This document shows positions 8,926 through 17,042 of a stretch of 64,000 nt of DNA, piece by piece. Position numbers and translations under genes: made by a program. The stretch comes from Methylococcaceae bacterium (GTDB lineage: Bacteria; Pseudomonadota; Gammaproteobacteria; Methylococcales; Methylomonadaceae). The first letter of the stretch is position 1; each line of letters starts with the position of its first letter. Location: assembly GCA_030693065.1 (NCBI GenBank), contig JAUYBL010000001.1, positions 1 through 64,000 of the forward strand, written 5' to 3'. Below the pieces are notes generated by a model. It did not search any database, had not been told where the DNA came from, and saw nothing but the letters and a program-made list of their open reading frames with translations.

Positions 8926-9372
8926 AAATAAAGCCTCTGTTGTAATTATCGAATGACATCGATAAAAAGTAATTTAAAAGCAAACGCTTACTGTCGTGAA
9001 AATGGCGAATTAATCGTTAAGAGTGTTTATTATTTTTTAGCGAAGTTAGCATATCCGAACTACATACATAATCCGTATAAACACCTAATACGCATTGGCA
9101 GGATTGCGCTAATGCACCTGTTGTAATACCAATCCCAATAAGTTCTCCTACTATCCCTTCTCCAACAGGAGAAGGTTAGGATGAGGATTTTAAAATAAAA
9201 ACTTATTGGGATTGGTATAACGTCCCTCCCCTCAGAATGCCAAGGCTTTGCTGATAGCTTTATAGGCAGAAATAAGCCAGTTCGAGCGATAGCAAGCCGA
9301 CAAACACCACCCAGACTCGCAGGAAACGCCATTGCTCCAATAAACCCGCTTGTCATATCCATCTATCAACTT
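8926..9372. other. Non-coding spacer between the divergent smbP-like gene and nifE control region
   Basis: No gene is supported. The stretch contains the upstream region of the SmbP-like gene (right side, reading leftward), a 93-base MITE-like inverted repeat (9126-9218) and about 150 bases of unassigned sequence before the NifA site at 9373. Confidence 0.5.
9126..9218. mobile_element. MITE-like element with 19-bp terminal inverted repeats
   Basis: ATACCAATCCCAATAAGTT (9126-9144) and AACTTATTGGGATTGGTAT (9200-9218) are perfect inverted repeats. The 55-base interior contains a CCTTCTCC/GGAGAAGG hairpin of the local REP-like family. No transposase is present, so it would move only in trans. 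It lies about 155 bases upstream of the nifE NifA site. Confidence 0.75.
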
Positions 9373-9388
9373 TGTAAGCTTTACTACA
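9373..9388 (+). promoter_or_regulatory. NifA upstream activator site of nifE
   Basis: TGT (9373-9375), ten bases, ACA (9386-9388): an exact NifA binding consensus. It is only about 43 bases upstream of the sigma54 -24 element, closer than at nifH. Confidence 0.78.
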
Positions 9389-9430
9389 AACAAAATCTTA
9401 ACAACTCTAATAAATTCAACACTATACAAA

Positions 9431-9447
9431 ATGGCACATCGATTGCT
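9431..9447 (+). promoter_or_regulatory. sigma54 (-24/-12) promoter of nifENX
   Basis: ATGGCAC (9431-9437), five-base spacer, TTGCT (9443-9447) match TGGCAC-N5-TTGC exactly. Transcription should start near 9458, about 24 bases before the nifE ATG. With the TGT-N10-ACA site upstream this is a second NifA-dependent promoter, so nifENX is an operon separate from nifHDK. Confidence 0.92.
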
Positions 9448-9481
9448 TTAGCTTAAGTAAACAACGCTACTGGTTAATCCG

Positions 9482-11068
9482 ATGAAAACAACAAAAGACA
9501 TTGCTGCACTTCTGGACGAACCTGCTTGTGAACATAACAAAAAGGAAAAGTCCGGTTGTGCCAAACCCAAACCAGGCGCGTCTGCCGGTGGTTGTGCCTT
9601 TGACGGGGCTCAGATAGCCTTATTGCCGATTGCCGATGTCGCGCATATTGTCCACGGGCCGATTGCCTGTGCGGGCAGTTCTTGGGATAACCGCGGTACA
9701 CGTTCTTCCGGCGCGGATTTGTACCGGATCGGCATGACTACGGATTTAACCGAACAAGACATTGTGATGGGGCGTTCAGAAAAACGCCTGTTCCATGCCA
9801 TCAAACAGGCAATTGACACTTACTCGCCGCCTGCGGTGTTTATCTACAACACTTGCGTTCCGGCTTTGGTGGGCGATGACATTAACGCCGTCTGCAAAAA
9901 TGCCCAGGAGCTTTGGGGCGTGCCTGTGGTGCCGATTGATAGCGCCGGATTTTACGGTACCAAGAATCTGGGCAACCGCATTGCCGGTGATGCAATGGTT
10001 AAATACGTAATCGGCACCCGCGATCCCGATCCAGTACCTTTAGCCGGGCAACGCACAGACATCAAGATTCATGACGTTAACTTGATCGGTGAATACAACA
10101 TCGCCGGTGAGTTCTGGCATGTGTTGCCGCTTTTGGATGAGCTGGGCTTACGGGTACTATGCACATTGTCCGGCGATGCGAGATTCCGTGAAGTGCAAAC
10201 CATGCACAAAGCTGAAGTCAACATGATGGTGTGCTCAAAAGCGATGGTCAATGTTGCCCGCAAGTTACAACAACAATATGGCACGCCCTGGTTTGAAGGT
10301 AGTTTTTACGGTATTACCGACACAAGCATGGCCTTACGTGATTTTGCTAAATCTCTTAACGATGATGATTTAATTGCACGTACCGAAGCGCTGATATTGC
10401 GCGAAGAAACCCGTGTCAGAAAAGAACTTGAACCTTGGAAAGCACGTTTAAAAGGCAAACGGGTCTTATTGTTTACCGGCGGAGTAAAAAGTTGGTCAGT
10501 GATTTCTGCTCTGCAGGATTTAGGCATGGTAGTGGTTGCCACCGGCACCAAAAAATCTACTGAAGAAGATAAAGCCAGAATCCGTGAGCTGATGGGCGAA
10601 GACACGGTCATGATCGATGACGGCAGCCCGAAAGCATTGCTGAAAATCGTCCACGATTACAAGGCCGATATTCTGATTGCCGGCGGCCGGAATATGTACA
10701 CCGCATTAAAAGCCAAGGTGCCGTTTCTGGATATTAACCAGGAACGTGAATTCGGATATGAAGGCTATCAAGGCATGCTAGAACTGGTTCGCCAGCTAGC
10801 ATTGACGATTGAAAGCCCAGTTTGGGAAGCGGTTAGAGCGCCTGCACCGTGGAAAAATTTAAAGCCCTCTCCAGCGGTAGAGGGTTGGGTGACGACTGCA
10901 GGGATGCAGGAGGTAGAGCAACGCAAGGAGCAGTCTCCTGTTGGAAATCAAAATAAGGAACGCTGCTTATATGAAACCCCTCATCCCAGCCTTCTCCCTG
11001 GGGGAGAAGGAGCCAACACTCTTAAATCAACATTATTGAATGTGATAGAAGAGGTGAACAATGGCTGA
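9482..11068 (+). CDS. nifE: FeMo-cofactor scaffold protein NifE
   Basis: NifE pairs with NifN to form the scaffold on which NifB-co becomes FeMo-co. Conserved cysteines are C38 (GGCAFDG), C63 (IACAGSS) and C125 (NTCVPAL). The body (about residues 1-459) ends with [13 protein letters not shown]. Residues ~460-528 are an unusual tail encoded by REP-like repeat DNA (10861-11011), so the protein is longer than typical NifE (about 450-475). No strong ribosome-binding site precedes ATG 9482. The tail overlaps the nifN start by eight bases, so translation is coupled. Confidence 0.96.
   Translation: MKTTKDIAALLDEPACEHNKKEKSGCAKPKPGASAGGCAFDGAQIALLPIADVAHIVHGPIACAGSSWDNRGTRSSGADLYRIGMTTDLTEQDIVMGRSEKRLFHAIKQAIDTYSPPAVFIYNTCVPALVGDDINAVCKNAQELWGVPVVPIDSAGFYGTKNLGNRIAGDAMVKYVIGTRDPDPVPLAGQRTDIKIHDVNLIGEYNIAGEFWHVLPLLDELGLRVLCTLSGDARFREVQTMHKAEVNMMVCSKAMVNVARKLQQQYGTPWFEGSFYGITDTSMALRDFAKSLNDDDLIARTEALILREETRVRKELEPWKARLKGKRVLLFTGGVKSWSVISALQDLGMVVVATGTKKSTEEDKARIRELMGEDTVMIDDGSPKALLKIVHDYKADILIAGGRNMYTALKAKVPFLDINQEREFGYEGYQGMLELVRQLALTIESPVWEAVRAPAPWKNLKPSPAVEGWVTTAGMQEVEQRKEQSPVGNQNKERCLYETPHPSLLPGGEGANTLKSTLLNVIEEVNNG
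10861..11011. repeat. REP-like repeat pair inside the 3' end of nifE
   Basis: AGCCCTCTCC...AGAGGGTTGGGTGA (10863-10892) and CCCCTCATCCCAGCCTTCTC followed by CCTGGGGGAGAAGG (10977-11010) are reversed relatives of the two hairpins between nifK and nifT. Here they lie in frame in nifE and encode about 50 of its last 69 residues. The reading frame crosses both without a stop. Confidence 0.8.
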
Positions 11069-12482
11069 CGTCCTGAAAAGAAACAAAGCACTGTCGGTCA
11101 ATCCGCTGAAAGCCAGCCAGCCGATAGGCGGCTCTCTGGCAACGCTGGGCTTTAATCGTGCGATGCCCATGCTTCATGGCTCGCAAGGCTGTACTGCATT
11201 TGCCAAAGTGTTTTTTGTCCGTCACTTCAGGGAGCCTATTCCTCTGCAAAGTACCGCAATGGATCAAGGCAGCTCGGTGATGGGCGCCGATGAAAATGTA
11301 CGCGAAGGCATAAAAACCATCGCCGAAAAATCCCACCCTGCCCTGATTACCATTTTGACGACCGGCTTGGCGGAAACGCAAGGCGCGGATGTCCATAGAA
11401 ACGTTCGTGAGTTCAGAGAAGCTAATCCGGAATTTGCCGATATAGCCGTAGTGGGCGTGAATACCCCCGATTTTACCGGCAGTGTCGAAACTGGTTTTGC
11501 AGCAACCCTCACCGAGATAATTCGAGCGACCGTGCCGGATGCCAAGGTGGCGAGCACAAGCCCCGGCAAACGCAAGAAACAAGTTACCGTCCTGGTTAAC
11601 TACATGCTGACGCCGGGTGACTTGGAAGCCTTGCGGGATATTTTCGAGCAATTCCAACTCCGTCCTGTTTTTGTACCCGACCTTTCCGACTCACTGGATG
11701 GCTGCCTGACGGATGAAGATTTCAGTCCGGTCACCATCGGCGGCACGCCCATGTCGGAAATGGCGACATTAGGCGATTCACTGGCGACAGTTGTTATCGG
11801 TCCCTCGCTTGCCAAAGCCGCGGAAGTGCTGGAAGAGAAGACAGGTGTACCCACTTTTAGCATCGACCATCTTTACGGCTTAAAAGCCAATGATGCCTTG
11901 GTCTCGGCACTGGTTGAAATTAGTGGCAATGATGTACCCGAACGTATTGAACGGCAACGCTCACAATTGCAGGACGCCATGCTGGACACGCATTTTATGC
12001 TCGGCCAATTGCGCATCGCTATTGCTGCGGATGCCGATTTACTCAATGCCTTTGTCGATCTGGTTCAGGAAATGGGCGCAGAAGTTGTTGCTGCCGTTAC
12101 CTCTTGCAACGTGCCGTTGTTATCACGCATTCCGGTCGACAGCATCAAAATCGGCGACCTTGAAGACATGGAAATTATCGGTCGAACCAATAAAGTGCAA
12201 TTGGTTATTGGTAACTCCCACGCCGTGGATACCGCTGAAAGATTAGGCACACCCATTTTAAGAGCAGGTTTTCCGTTATTCGACATTATTGGCGGTTACC
12301 AAAAAACCTGGATCGGTTACCGCGGCACCCGGCAAACGTTGTTTGATTTGGCCAATCTGGTGATCAATTATTCACATGAAGAAATTCCGGTGTATCACTC
12401 GATATATGGTCAAAAACCCGCCGACGAATTAGCCAAGTTTGATTCAAATAACAATTCAAACAAAACGCCGTCATGTCATTAA
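11061..12482 (+). CDS. nifN: FeMo-cofactor scaffold protein NifN
   Basis: NifN is the NifK-like partner of NifE. The 473-residue product starts [15 protein letters not shown], lacks the long NifK N-terminal arm, and keeps the core C44 (GSQGCTAF) but not all NifK P-cluster cysteines, as expected for NifN. ATG 11061 follows AGAGGTGAACA and overlaps the nifE stop. It overlaps nifX by ten bases, so nifENX is a tightly coupled unit. Confidence 0.96.
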   Translation: MADVLKRNKALSVNPLKASQPIGGSLATLGFNRAMPMLHGSQGCTAFAKVFFVRHFREPIPLQSTAMDQGSSVMGADENVREGIKTIAEKSHPALITILTTGLAETQGADVHRNVREFREANPEFADIAVVGVNTPDFTGSVETGFAATLTEIIRATVPDAKVASTSPGKRKKQVTVLVNYMLTPGDLEALRDIFEQFQLRPVFVPDLSDSLDGCLTDEDFSPVTIGGTPMSEMATLGDSLATVVIGPSLAKAAEVLEEKTGVPTFSIDHLYGLKANDALVSALVEISGNDVPERIERQRSQLQDAMLDTHFMLGQLRIAIAADADLLNAFVDLVQEMGAEVVAAVTSCNVPLLSRIPVDSIKIGDLEDMEIIGRTNKVQLVIGNSHAVDTAERLGTPILRAGFPLFDIIGGYQKTWIGYRGTRQTLFDLANLVINYSHEEIPVYHSIYGQKPADELAKFDSNNNSNKTPSCH

Positions 12483-12958
12483 CCAGACGTATGCACATAG
12501 TGCAAAGCCCTGAGGAGAGCAAGTTTATGGAAACTGCATTGAAAATCGCGTTCGCCACCACCGACATGGAAACAGTAAATCAGCATTTCGGCTCAGCCGA
12601 GTCCTTTGCTATTTACGCAGTAGATATGGAGGATTCGCAATTTCTGGAAGCTGCACAATTTGGCGTACTCAGCCAGGATGGCAATGAAGACAAGCTGTCG
12701 GTCAAAATTGATTTATTGGATGGTTGTGCAGCGGTGTATTGCCAGGCGGTTGGCGGCTCAGCGATTAACCAGCTCATCGCCAAAAATATTCAGCCGGTTA
12801 AGGTGCATGAAGGCGGCAAGATTAAAGACCTGATCACTGACCTGCAAAATGAAATGAAAGCCGGTCCATCCAGTTGGCTGGCAAAGGCGATTAGTCAACA
12901 TAAAGGTCCCGATCCTGATCGCTTTAAGAAGATGGAGGATGAGGGATGGGATGAATGA
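12473..12958 (+). CDS. nifX: Nitrogen fixation protein NifX
   Basis: NifX binds NifB-co and FeMo-co precursors and passes them between NifB and NifEN. The 161-residue protein has the NifX motif (TVNQHFGSAESFAIY, where the family has DQHFGS) and ends WDE like Azotobacter NifX. I keep the first ATG (12473) because Azotobacter NifX has a similar N-terminal extension; a downstream ATG at 12527 with a GAGGAG site would drop 18 residues and remains possible. It overlaps nifN by ten bases. Confidence 0.93.
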   Translation: MSLTRRMHIVQSPEESKFMETALKIAFATTDMETVNQHFGSAESFAIYAVDMEDSQFLEAAQFGVLSQDGNEDKLSVKIDLLDGCAAVYCQAVGGSAINQLIAKNIQPVKVHEGGKIKDLITDLQNEMKAGPSSWLAKAISQHKGPDPDRFKKMEDEGWDE

Positions 12959-12969
12959 AAAACATGGTG

Positions 12970-13022
12970 TGCCGGAAACGCCTATTCCACGCTAGCGCTC
13001 GAACAGGCTTATTCCGGCCTAC
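12970..13022. repeat. REP-like palindrome between nifX and the NifX-associated gene
   Basis: GCCGGAAACGCCTATTC-type left arm and GAACAGGCTTATTCCGGC right arm, with a GCTAGC centre, form an imperfect hairpin. Same family as 8514-8559; the TTATTCCGGCCTACA end also occurs near 457. Confidence 0.7.
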
Positions 13023-13077
13023 AGCGACACAGCATTAAAAAACCAACACTATTTATTTATAAATTCAGGAGATCAAC

Positions 13078-13557
13078 ATGGCCTCAGCTGCATTAGCTTT
13101 AGTTGTACAAGAAGACGATACCAATCTAGAGTCTGAAATCGTTAAAGATATGATCAAACAATTACGCTCGATAGATGCCTACGACACCTATGCCGGTTGG
13201 TCGGAAGCAAAAATTATCGACCCTATCGTACTCACCAAAGAACGCAAACAAGGCATTCCGGTGATCGGCGATCCGGATGAAATCACCATTGCCCGTTTAA
13301 AAGCTTATTACAACTCATTAGCCACACTGATTGAGAAAAAGTCCGGCCTGATGGCGGCGCCAATGGTGCATCTGAGCCACGAAGGCTTTGGCCGCGCGTT
13401 AATCATGGTCGGCAAGCTAGTGGTGGTCGACAAGATCTTGCGGGACACCCATCGTTTTGGCTTCGCAAGCTTGGAAGATCTAAAAGAAAAAAGCGACCAA
13501 GCCATCGAAAAAGCGCTGGGCTTAATTGAAAAATACAATGCGGCTGCAACTGATTAA
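13078..13557 (+). CDS. NifX-associated nitrogen fixation protein (DUF269)
   Basis: This 159-residue protein belongs to the DUF269 family that almost always follows nifX. Recognisable blocks are IVKDMIKQLRSIDAYDTYAGW, then a middle segment with PMVHLSHEGFGRALIMVGKLVVV and the end LIEKYNAAA. Its biochemical role is unknown; a part in FeMo-co synthesis is assumed from context. Its ribosome-binding site is CAGGAG (13066-13071). It is 12 bases ahead of the next gene. Confidence 0.9.
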   Translation: MASAALALVVQEDDTNLESEIVKDMIKQLRSIDAYDTYAGWSEAKIIDPIVLTKERKQGIPVIGDPDEITIARLKAYYNSLATLIEKKSGLMAAPMVHLSHEGFGRALIMVGKLVVVDKILRDTHRFGFASLEDLKEKSDQAIEKALGLIEKYNAAATD

Positions 13558-13569
13558 AGGAGCCCGACC

Positions 13570-13782
13570 ATGTCTGAAGAATTAAAAAAACTTGAGAAAG
13601 AAGTCAAAAAAACCAAACGTCTGGCCAATGAGCAAGCTATGGTATTGCATGACCTCATTGAAGACAGCCTACCTGAAGGCTACGGTGACTTGTTGGGCAT
13701 AGCACAAGCAACTTTTGATGCTTGCAAGGCCTGGGATGACGCCAATCAAAAACTGATTGCCGCGCAAACTGAAACTGCCTAA
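13570..13782 (+). CDS. CCE_0567-family small nif protein
   Basis: The 70-residue, highly charged, helical product ([20 protein letters not shown], then [18 protein letters not shown]) matches the CCE_0567/DUF683 family, a helical-hairpin protein found after the DUF269 gene in nif clusters. Metal binding has been proposed for the family; here conserved His and Asp (LHDLIED) fit. It starts 12 bases after its upstream neighbour with AAAGGAG and lies ten bases from ferredoxin III. Confidence 0.88.
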   Translation: MSEELKKLEKEVKKTKRLANEQAMVLHDLIEDSLPEGYGDLLGIAQATFDACKAWDDANQKLIAAQTETA

Positions 13783-13792
13783 GGAGGCCGTT

Positions 13793-14110
13793 ATGTCTGA
13801 TTTTGTAACTGGTGTTACCTTTGGCGGCACCGAATGGACGCCTGCTTATGTCACCGACATCAATCAAAAGACCTGCATCGGTTGCGGCCGCTGCTTTAAG
13901 GTTTGCCCGCGCGATGTCTTCGATTTGGTAGAAAAATCCGAGGTGCTGGGGGCCGAAGACTTTGATGATGACTATGGCGATTTTGAAGACGACGATGACA
14001 ACAGCATGGTCATGAGTATAAAAAATGGCCTGGATTGTATCGGTTGCGAGGCTTGCTCAAAAGTCTGTCCGAAAAACTGTTTTAGCCACGAACACAAGCA
14101 GGCCGCTTAA
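13793..14110 (+). CDS. fdxB: Ferredoxin III, nif-specific
   Basis: FdxB-type dicluster ferredoxin of 105 residues. The first cluster motif is C-I-G-C-G-R-C-x3-CP, the second C-I-G-C-E-A-C-x3-CP, separated by a very acidic linker ([16 protein letters not shown]). The start is set at ATG 13793 because AAGGAGG lies seven bases before it; the longer in-frame start at 13757 falls inside the previous gene. It probably supplies electrons to nitrogenase or cofactor assembly. A long inverted repeat follows it. Confidence 0.92.
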   Translation: MSDFVTGVTFGGTEWTPAYVTDINQKTCIGCGRCFKVCPRDVFDLVEKSEVLGAEDFDDDYGDFEDDDDNSMVMSIKNGLDCIGCEACSKVCPKNCFSHEHKQAA

Positions 14111-14118
14111 TTTTTTGC

Positions 14119-14197
14119 GTAGGATGGGTAGAACGCAGTGAAACCCATCGCTCGGAGCATAGTTATGATGGGTTTCGCGATGCTCTACCCATCCTAC
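14119..14197. repeat. Inverted repeat after fdxB
   Basis: GTAGGATGGGTAGA at the left and TCTACCCATCCTAC at the right form perfect 14-base outer arms, with inner AAACCCATC/GATGGGTTT. Same family as the nifH-nifD spacer element (1569-1643). Confidence 0.8.
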
Positions 14198-14258
14198 GAA
14201 ACTACAAAACTTACGAACACAAACAAGCCACCCATTTTTTTGCTAGAGGATTACGATC

Positions 14259-14582
14259 ATGCCGAGACCTGAAAAACATGTTTTTGTTTGTACTCAAAAT
14301 CGCCCACAAGGGCATCCTAGAGGGTCTTGTGCAAGCAGCGGTTGCGCCGAAGTCATGAACGAATTCATGAACGAAATCCAAGCCCGTAATTTATTTGAAA
14401 AAATCGGCCTGACCAATACCGGCTGCATGGGACCGTGCATGATGGGCCCCAGCGTTTTGGTTTATCCGGAAGGGATTATGTACGGCAAGTTAAAGAAAGA
14501 GGATGTTAAGACCATCATTGAGCAACATCTGCTTGGTGGCGAACCCGTTACCGATTTAATGGTTCCTGCCGAGATCTGGTAA
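14259..14582 (+). CDS. Thioredoxin-like [2Fe-2S] ferredoxin
   Basis: The 107-residue protein starts RPEKHVFVCTQNRP and has the four-cysteine arrangement of thioredoxin-fold [2Fe-2S] ferredoxins (Clostridium pasteurianum/Azotobacter FdI type): a first Cys in VCTQ, a second in GSCASSGC, and a C-x3-C pair in TGCMGPCMMGP. In Azotobacter a gene of this type lies in the nif region. It probably carries electrons for nitrogenase maturation. It is preceded by AGAGGA and overlaps the next start by one base (TAATG). Confidence 0.9.
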   Translation: MPRPEKHVFVCTQNRPQGHPRGSCASSGCAEVMNEFMNEIQARNLFEKIGLTNTGCMGPCMMGPSVLVYPEGIMYGKLKKEDVKTIIEQHLLGGEPVTDLMVPAEIW

Positions 14583-15079
14583 TGGGTTCGGTGTCGTTTG
14601 TAGAAGAGCGGGTGCTGTTTAGTCCGCACATACCCATCGAAGTTAACAATCTTCTGCAAGCGGCAGTCGCCGCAAGCTCGGTTGATCAAGCTCGGGCTGA
14701 AAACCTGTTTTTACAAGCGCAAACACTGGATAGCCAATGCTTACAGACCTATTTTGCGTTGTATAAATTTTATTTCTTCCAAAAACGCCTGATTGATGCA
14801 GAACGCATCGTTATAGCTGGGCTTGAAGAATCTGCAAGACAAGGCGGCTTTCCCAGCGACTACCGCAGGCTGGCTAAAAGCCCGCAAAAATGGAATCTGT
14901 ACGCCAATGAGATCACCCTATTTTATTTATATACGCTGAAAGCATTGGCGTTTATCAAACTGAGACAAGGTGATCAAATTAACGCGCAGCTGGTTTTATC
15001 GCATCTACAACAGCTGGATCCGAAAGACCTTTCCGGCGCCTCTGTTATCATGGATTTAGCAACGGGAGTCACCGACTAA
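14582..15079 (+). CDS. TPR-like nif-cluster protein
   Basis: The 165-residue product is helical with TPR-like segments (ARAENLFLQAQTLDSQCLQTYFALYKFYFFQKRLIDAERIV, listed by position about 38-80, and LAFIKLRQGDQINAQLVLSHLQQLDP near 125-150). Similar short TPR proteins occur near the 2Fe-2S ferredoxin in other nif clusters. It starts in a TAATG overlap with the ferredoxin stop. Its own stop TAA was originally in the same kind of overlap with the next gene, before a MITE inserted there. Function unknown. Confidence 0.72.
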   Translation: MGSVSFVEERVLFSPHIPIEVNNLLQAAVAASSVDQARAENLFLQAQTLDSQCLQTYFALYKFYFFQKRLIDAERIVIAGLEESARQGGFPSDYRRLAKSPQKWNLYANEITLFYLYTLKALAFIKLRQGDQINAQLVLSHLQQLDPKDLSGASVIMDLATGVTD

Positions 15080-15080
15080 T

Positions 15081-15230
15081 GGGAACCTCTAAAAATTGCA
15101 CTTCGACTGTTCGACAAGCTCACAGCTCAGTACCCACAGGGCATAAATGCGAACGGTTACCACATAAATCAATTACTTATCCGTTCGTGCTGAGCCTCTC
15201 GAAGCATGAACGGATAATTTTAGAGGTCCC
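15081..15230. mobile_element. MITE, copy 1 (150 bp), flanked by CTAAT duplication
   Basis: The ends GGGAACCTCTAAAAATT and AATTTTAGAGGTCCC are inverted repeats. The interior has CCGTTCGTGCTGAGCCTCTCGAAG-type sequence, and 15076-15080 and 15231-15235 are both CTAAT, a five-base target-site duplication. A second copy is at 23164-23301. The element carries no open reading frame. Confidence 0.85.
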
Positions 15231-15233
15231 CTA

Positions 15234-15608
15234 ATGGAATTATCTGAACATATCACCATAAAACGTCAGGTGGCTGAATGCGTATGCAGGCGATTAACTG
15301 ACGAAATTAACAGCCTGGGTTTTGCTGTCGCAGAGATACAACATTATCCAAGTTACGACGACGCCACCTTTGTGCTTATTAAAGATCCTTACAGTGGCGA
15401 CCAAAACCTGGCGTGCTATTGGTATGACGATCGTAAAAGGCAGCGTCTCGGCAGTCTGCAATTTAATAGTGATGGCACTTTTTACGCAGAATACGATGTC
15501 GTCAAACAGCATCCCGGCAAAGCCAAATGGTTTGTAGAAAGTGTTACTGCCTGGGGCAATGGGGAAAATATTAAAGTTGAACCCAAATTATTGCCAATGC
15601 CCAGCTAA
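15234..15608 (+). CDS. Unrecognised nif-associated protein, 124 aa
   Basis: I do not recognise a family. The protein is soluble and begins MELSEHITIKRQVAECVCRR; it has a beta-rich middle (DATFVLIKDPYSGDQNLACYWYDD, GSLQFNSDGTFYAEYDVV). Its start codon lies in the right-hand CTAAT duplication of the MITE, showing it was once overlapped with the stop of the TPR-like gene. That ancestral coupling supports a nif-related role. It now lacks a clear ribosome-binding site unless the MITE end (GAGGTCCCCTA) provides one. Confidence 0.7.
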   Translation: MELSEHITIKRQVAECVCRRLTDEINSLGFAVAEIQHYPSYDDATFVLIKDPYSGDQNLACYWYDDRKRQRLGSLQFNSDGTFYAEYDVVKQHPGKAKWFVESVTAWGNGENIKVEPKLLPMPS

Positions 15609-15775
15609 TCGATATTGATAATTTACGGGAAAGGTGTGAATTCGACGATGCTGTGAATGGTTGGTTTCCGACAATAACTTAAAAAACACCCGGTATTGTC
15701 GGTTTAGATATTAAACATAATACCAACCAAATTCCCTATCTATCTGTTTTAAAAGTAAAAAAAATATCAACTCAA

Positions 15776-15795
15776 ATATGGCATAAGCCATGCTT
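15776..15795 (+). promoter_or_regulatory. Possible sigma54 promoter of the molbindin gene
   Basis: ATGGCAT-AAGCC-ATGCTT matches the -24/-12 pattern with the correct 15-base span (TGGCAT for TGGCAC, ATGC for TTGC). It is about 45 bases upstream of ATG 15837. No exact TGT-N10-ACA was found upstream. The gene follows a 228-base spacer, so a separate promoter is plausible. Confidence 0.5.
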
Positions 15796-15836
15796 AACCA
15801 AAGGTGTATTTTTAACTATTCAGCAAGGATAAACCT

Positions 15837-16046
15837 ATGCAACTCAGTACTCGCAACCAATGGCAAGGCATCGTTACCGCGATTAATCATGGCAATATCG
15901 TGTCGGAAGTCACCTTAGAAATAGCACCCAATGTCTCGGTAATTTCAATCGTTTCTAAAACAGCTGTTGAAAATCTTGGGCTTAAAGTCGGCAGCAAAGC
16001 CTATGCACTGATTAAATCGACTGAAGTTACCTTGGCTATTGATTAG
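15837..16046 (+). CDS. Molbindin-like molybdate-binding protein (TOBE domain)
   Basis: The 69-residue product is one Mop/TOBE domain (TRNQWQGIVTAINHGNIVSEVTLEIA, then LGLKVGSKAYALIKSTEVTLAID, each part described by its hallmark residues). Single-domain molbindins assemble as hexamers and store or buffer molybdate in the cytoplasm. A molybdenum role fits the Mo-nitrogenase cluster around it. It follows AAGGATAAACCT and may have its own sigma54-like promoter. Confidence 0.9.
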   Translation: MQLSTRNQWQGIVTAINHGNIVSEVTLEIAPNVSVISIVSKTAVENLGLKVGSKAYALIKSTEVTLAID

Positions 16047-16120
16047 CGCAATTGTTGCGCTGCTCGGTTCCCCCCAACGCTCGAGTTAAAAATCTACTTA
16101 AACTATCTGGAGAAAAAACA

Positions 16121-16690
16121 ATGCTATTAGAAACCTATCAAGCTAAAGGCTTACTTACCGTCACTTTGGTCAATGGACAAACCAGCACGCCCGGCGTTTA
16201 CGCTTATCGCGGAGACCTAGTGTTAAAAGAAGGCACTCTGCGTGAGGGTTCAACCACTGATCGTAGACCGCCGGAAGCACTCTTCATCCATTCGGCTCTA
16301 ATTATTGAAAATGACAAGATCACATTTATTAACGGCCTGTTACCGACTCTCAATTTACTGCCGGTATTTGTTGAAAAATATAAAGCCGATATAGCCCCGG
16401 ACGCTATTGCCATTGTGTACGTAGAAAACATTGGTAAAAGCTTGCAAGTTGAATTAGAAGGCGTGACTTACATATTGCTACCTTTCAAAGAAGGCTTGGT
16501 TTGGAATGAACTGCTTGAAGAACTGTATATCGAAAAAAGCGAGTTAAAGAATCAATCTGCAGAAGATAAAGTCGCCATCGCTTATGCAGCCGCCAAAACC
16601 TATAAATCAAAAGCGCCGTTGGTTTCATTAGCAGAAGCTGAAGACAATACTATTGTGGTGGTTAAAGATGCGACAGTGGGTGCTATTTAG
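16121..16690 (+). CDS. Unrecognised protein, 189 aa, next to molbindin
   Basis: No family recognised. The start is placed at ATG 16121 because TCTGGAGAAAAAACA gives a good ribosome-binding site; an upstream in-frame ATG at 16052 has none. The protein is soluble, beta-rich at the N-terminus (LLTVTLVNGQTSTPGVYAY, RGDLVLKEGTLRE) and acidic at the C-terminus. It lies 74 bases after the molbindin gene and is probably cotranscribed with it. Confidence 0.65.
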   Translation: MLLETYQAKGLLTVTLVNGQTSTPGVYAYRGDLVLKEGTLREGSTTDRRPPEALFIHSALIIENDKITFINGLLPTLNLLPVFVEKYKADIAPDAIAIVYVENIGKSLQVELEGVTYILLPFKEGLVWNELLEELYIEKSELKNQSAEDKVAIAYAAAKTYKSKAPLVSLAEAEDNTIVVVKDATVGAI

Positions 16691-17036
16691 TTTTGTTAAG
16701 CCTTTAATATTTCACTTCTGTAACTGATATTACGCGGTTTAGATTTAAAAATTATTGTGTCGCACGCGACAATTTTTTAAATCGGGTTCCCGCACCCGAA
16801 GGCGTGATACTTTCTTTTGTACGGCCAAAAGAAAGTATCCAAAGAAAAAGCCGCCCGGACACCGCTTGTTTCCTGCGCGCTGCCGCTGTCATCGGGGGTT
16901 GCCAAATGGGGCTCCTGCCCCATTGTCAACGCACGGCATGCCCGGTAAAGCGGGGCAGGCTCTCCTTGCCGTGCCCCTGCGGGCTATTCCCGATGACAAC
17001 GTCAGTGCTCGGCTCGGTATACGGGACTGAGAAAGG
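16691..17036. repeat. Repeat-filled spacer upstream of the AAA+ gene
   Basis: No real gene is seen; open frames across it read low-complexity repeat DNA. It contains an AAAAATTATTGTGTCGC/CGACAATTTTTT hairpin (16748-16778) and a perfect 14-bp stem GATACTTTCTTTTG (16806-16819) / CAAAAGAAAGTATC (16826-16839) followed by AAAGAAAAAGCCGCCCGGAC. This second unit resembles a dispersed repeat common in gammaproteobacterial intergenic DNA. Base composition rises in G+C from 16840 to 17030. Confidence 0.6.
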
Positions 17037-17042
17037 AACCCT

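Noticed and set aside
9060-9429. Two - strand frames upstream of nifE
   Set aside because: They cover the MITE and the nifE control region and show no family likeness.
15697-15712. NifA site upstream of the molbindin gene
   Set aside because: TGT at 15697 is not followed by ACA at the right distance.
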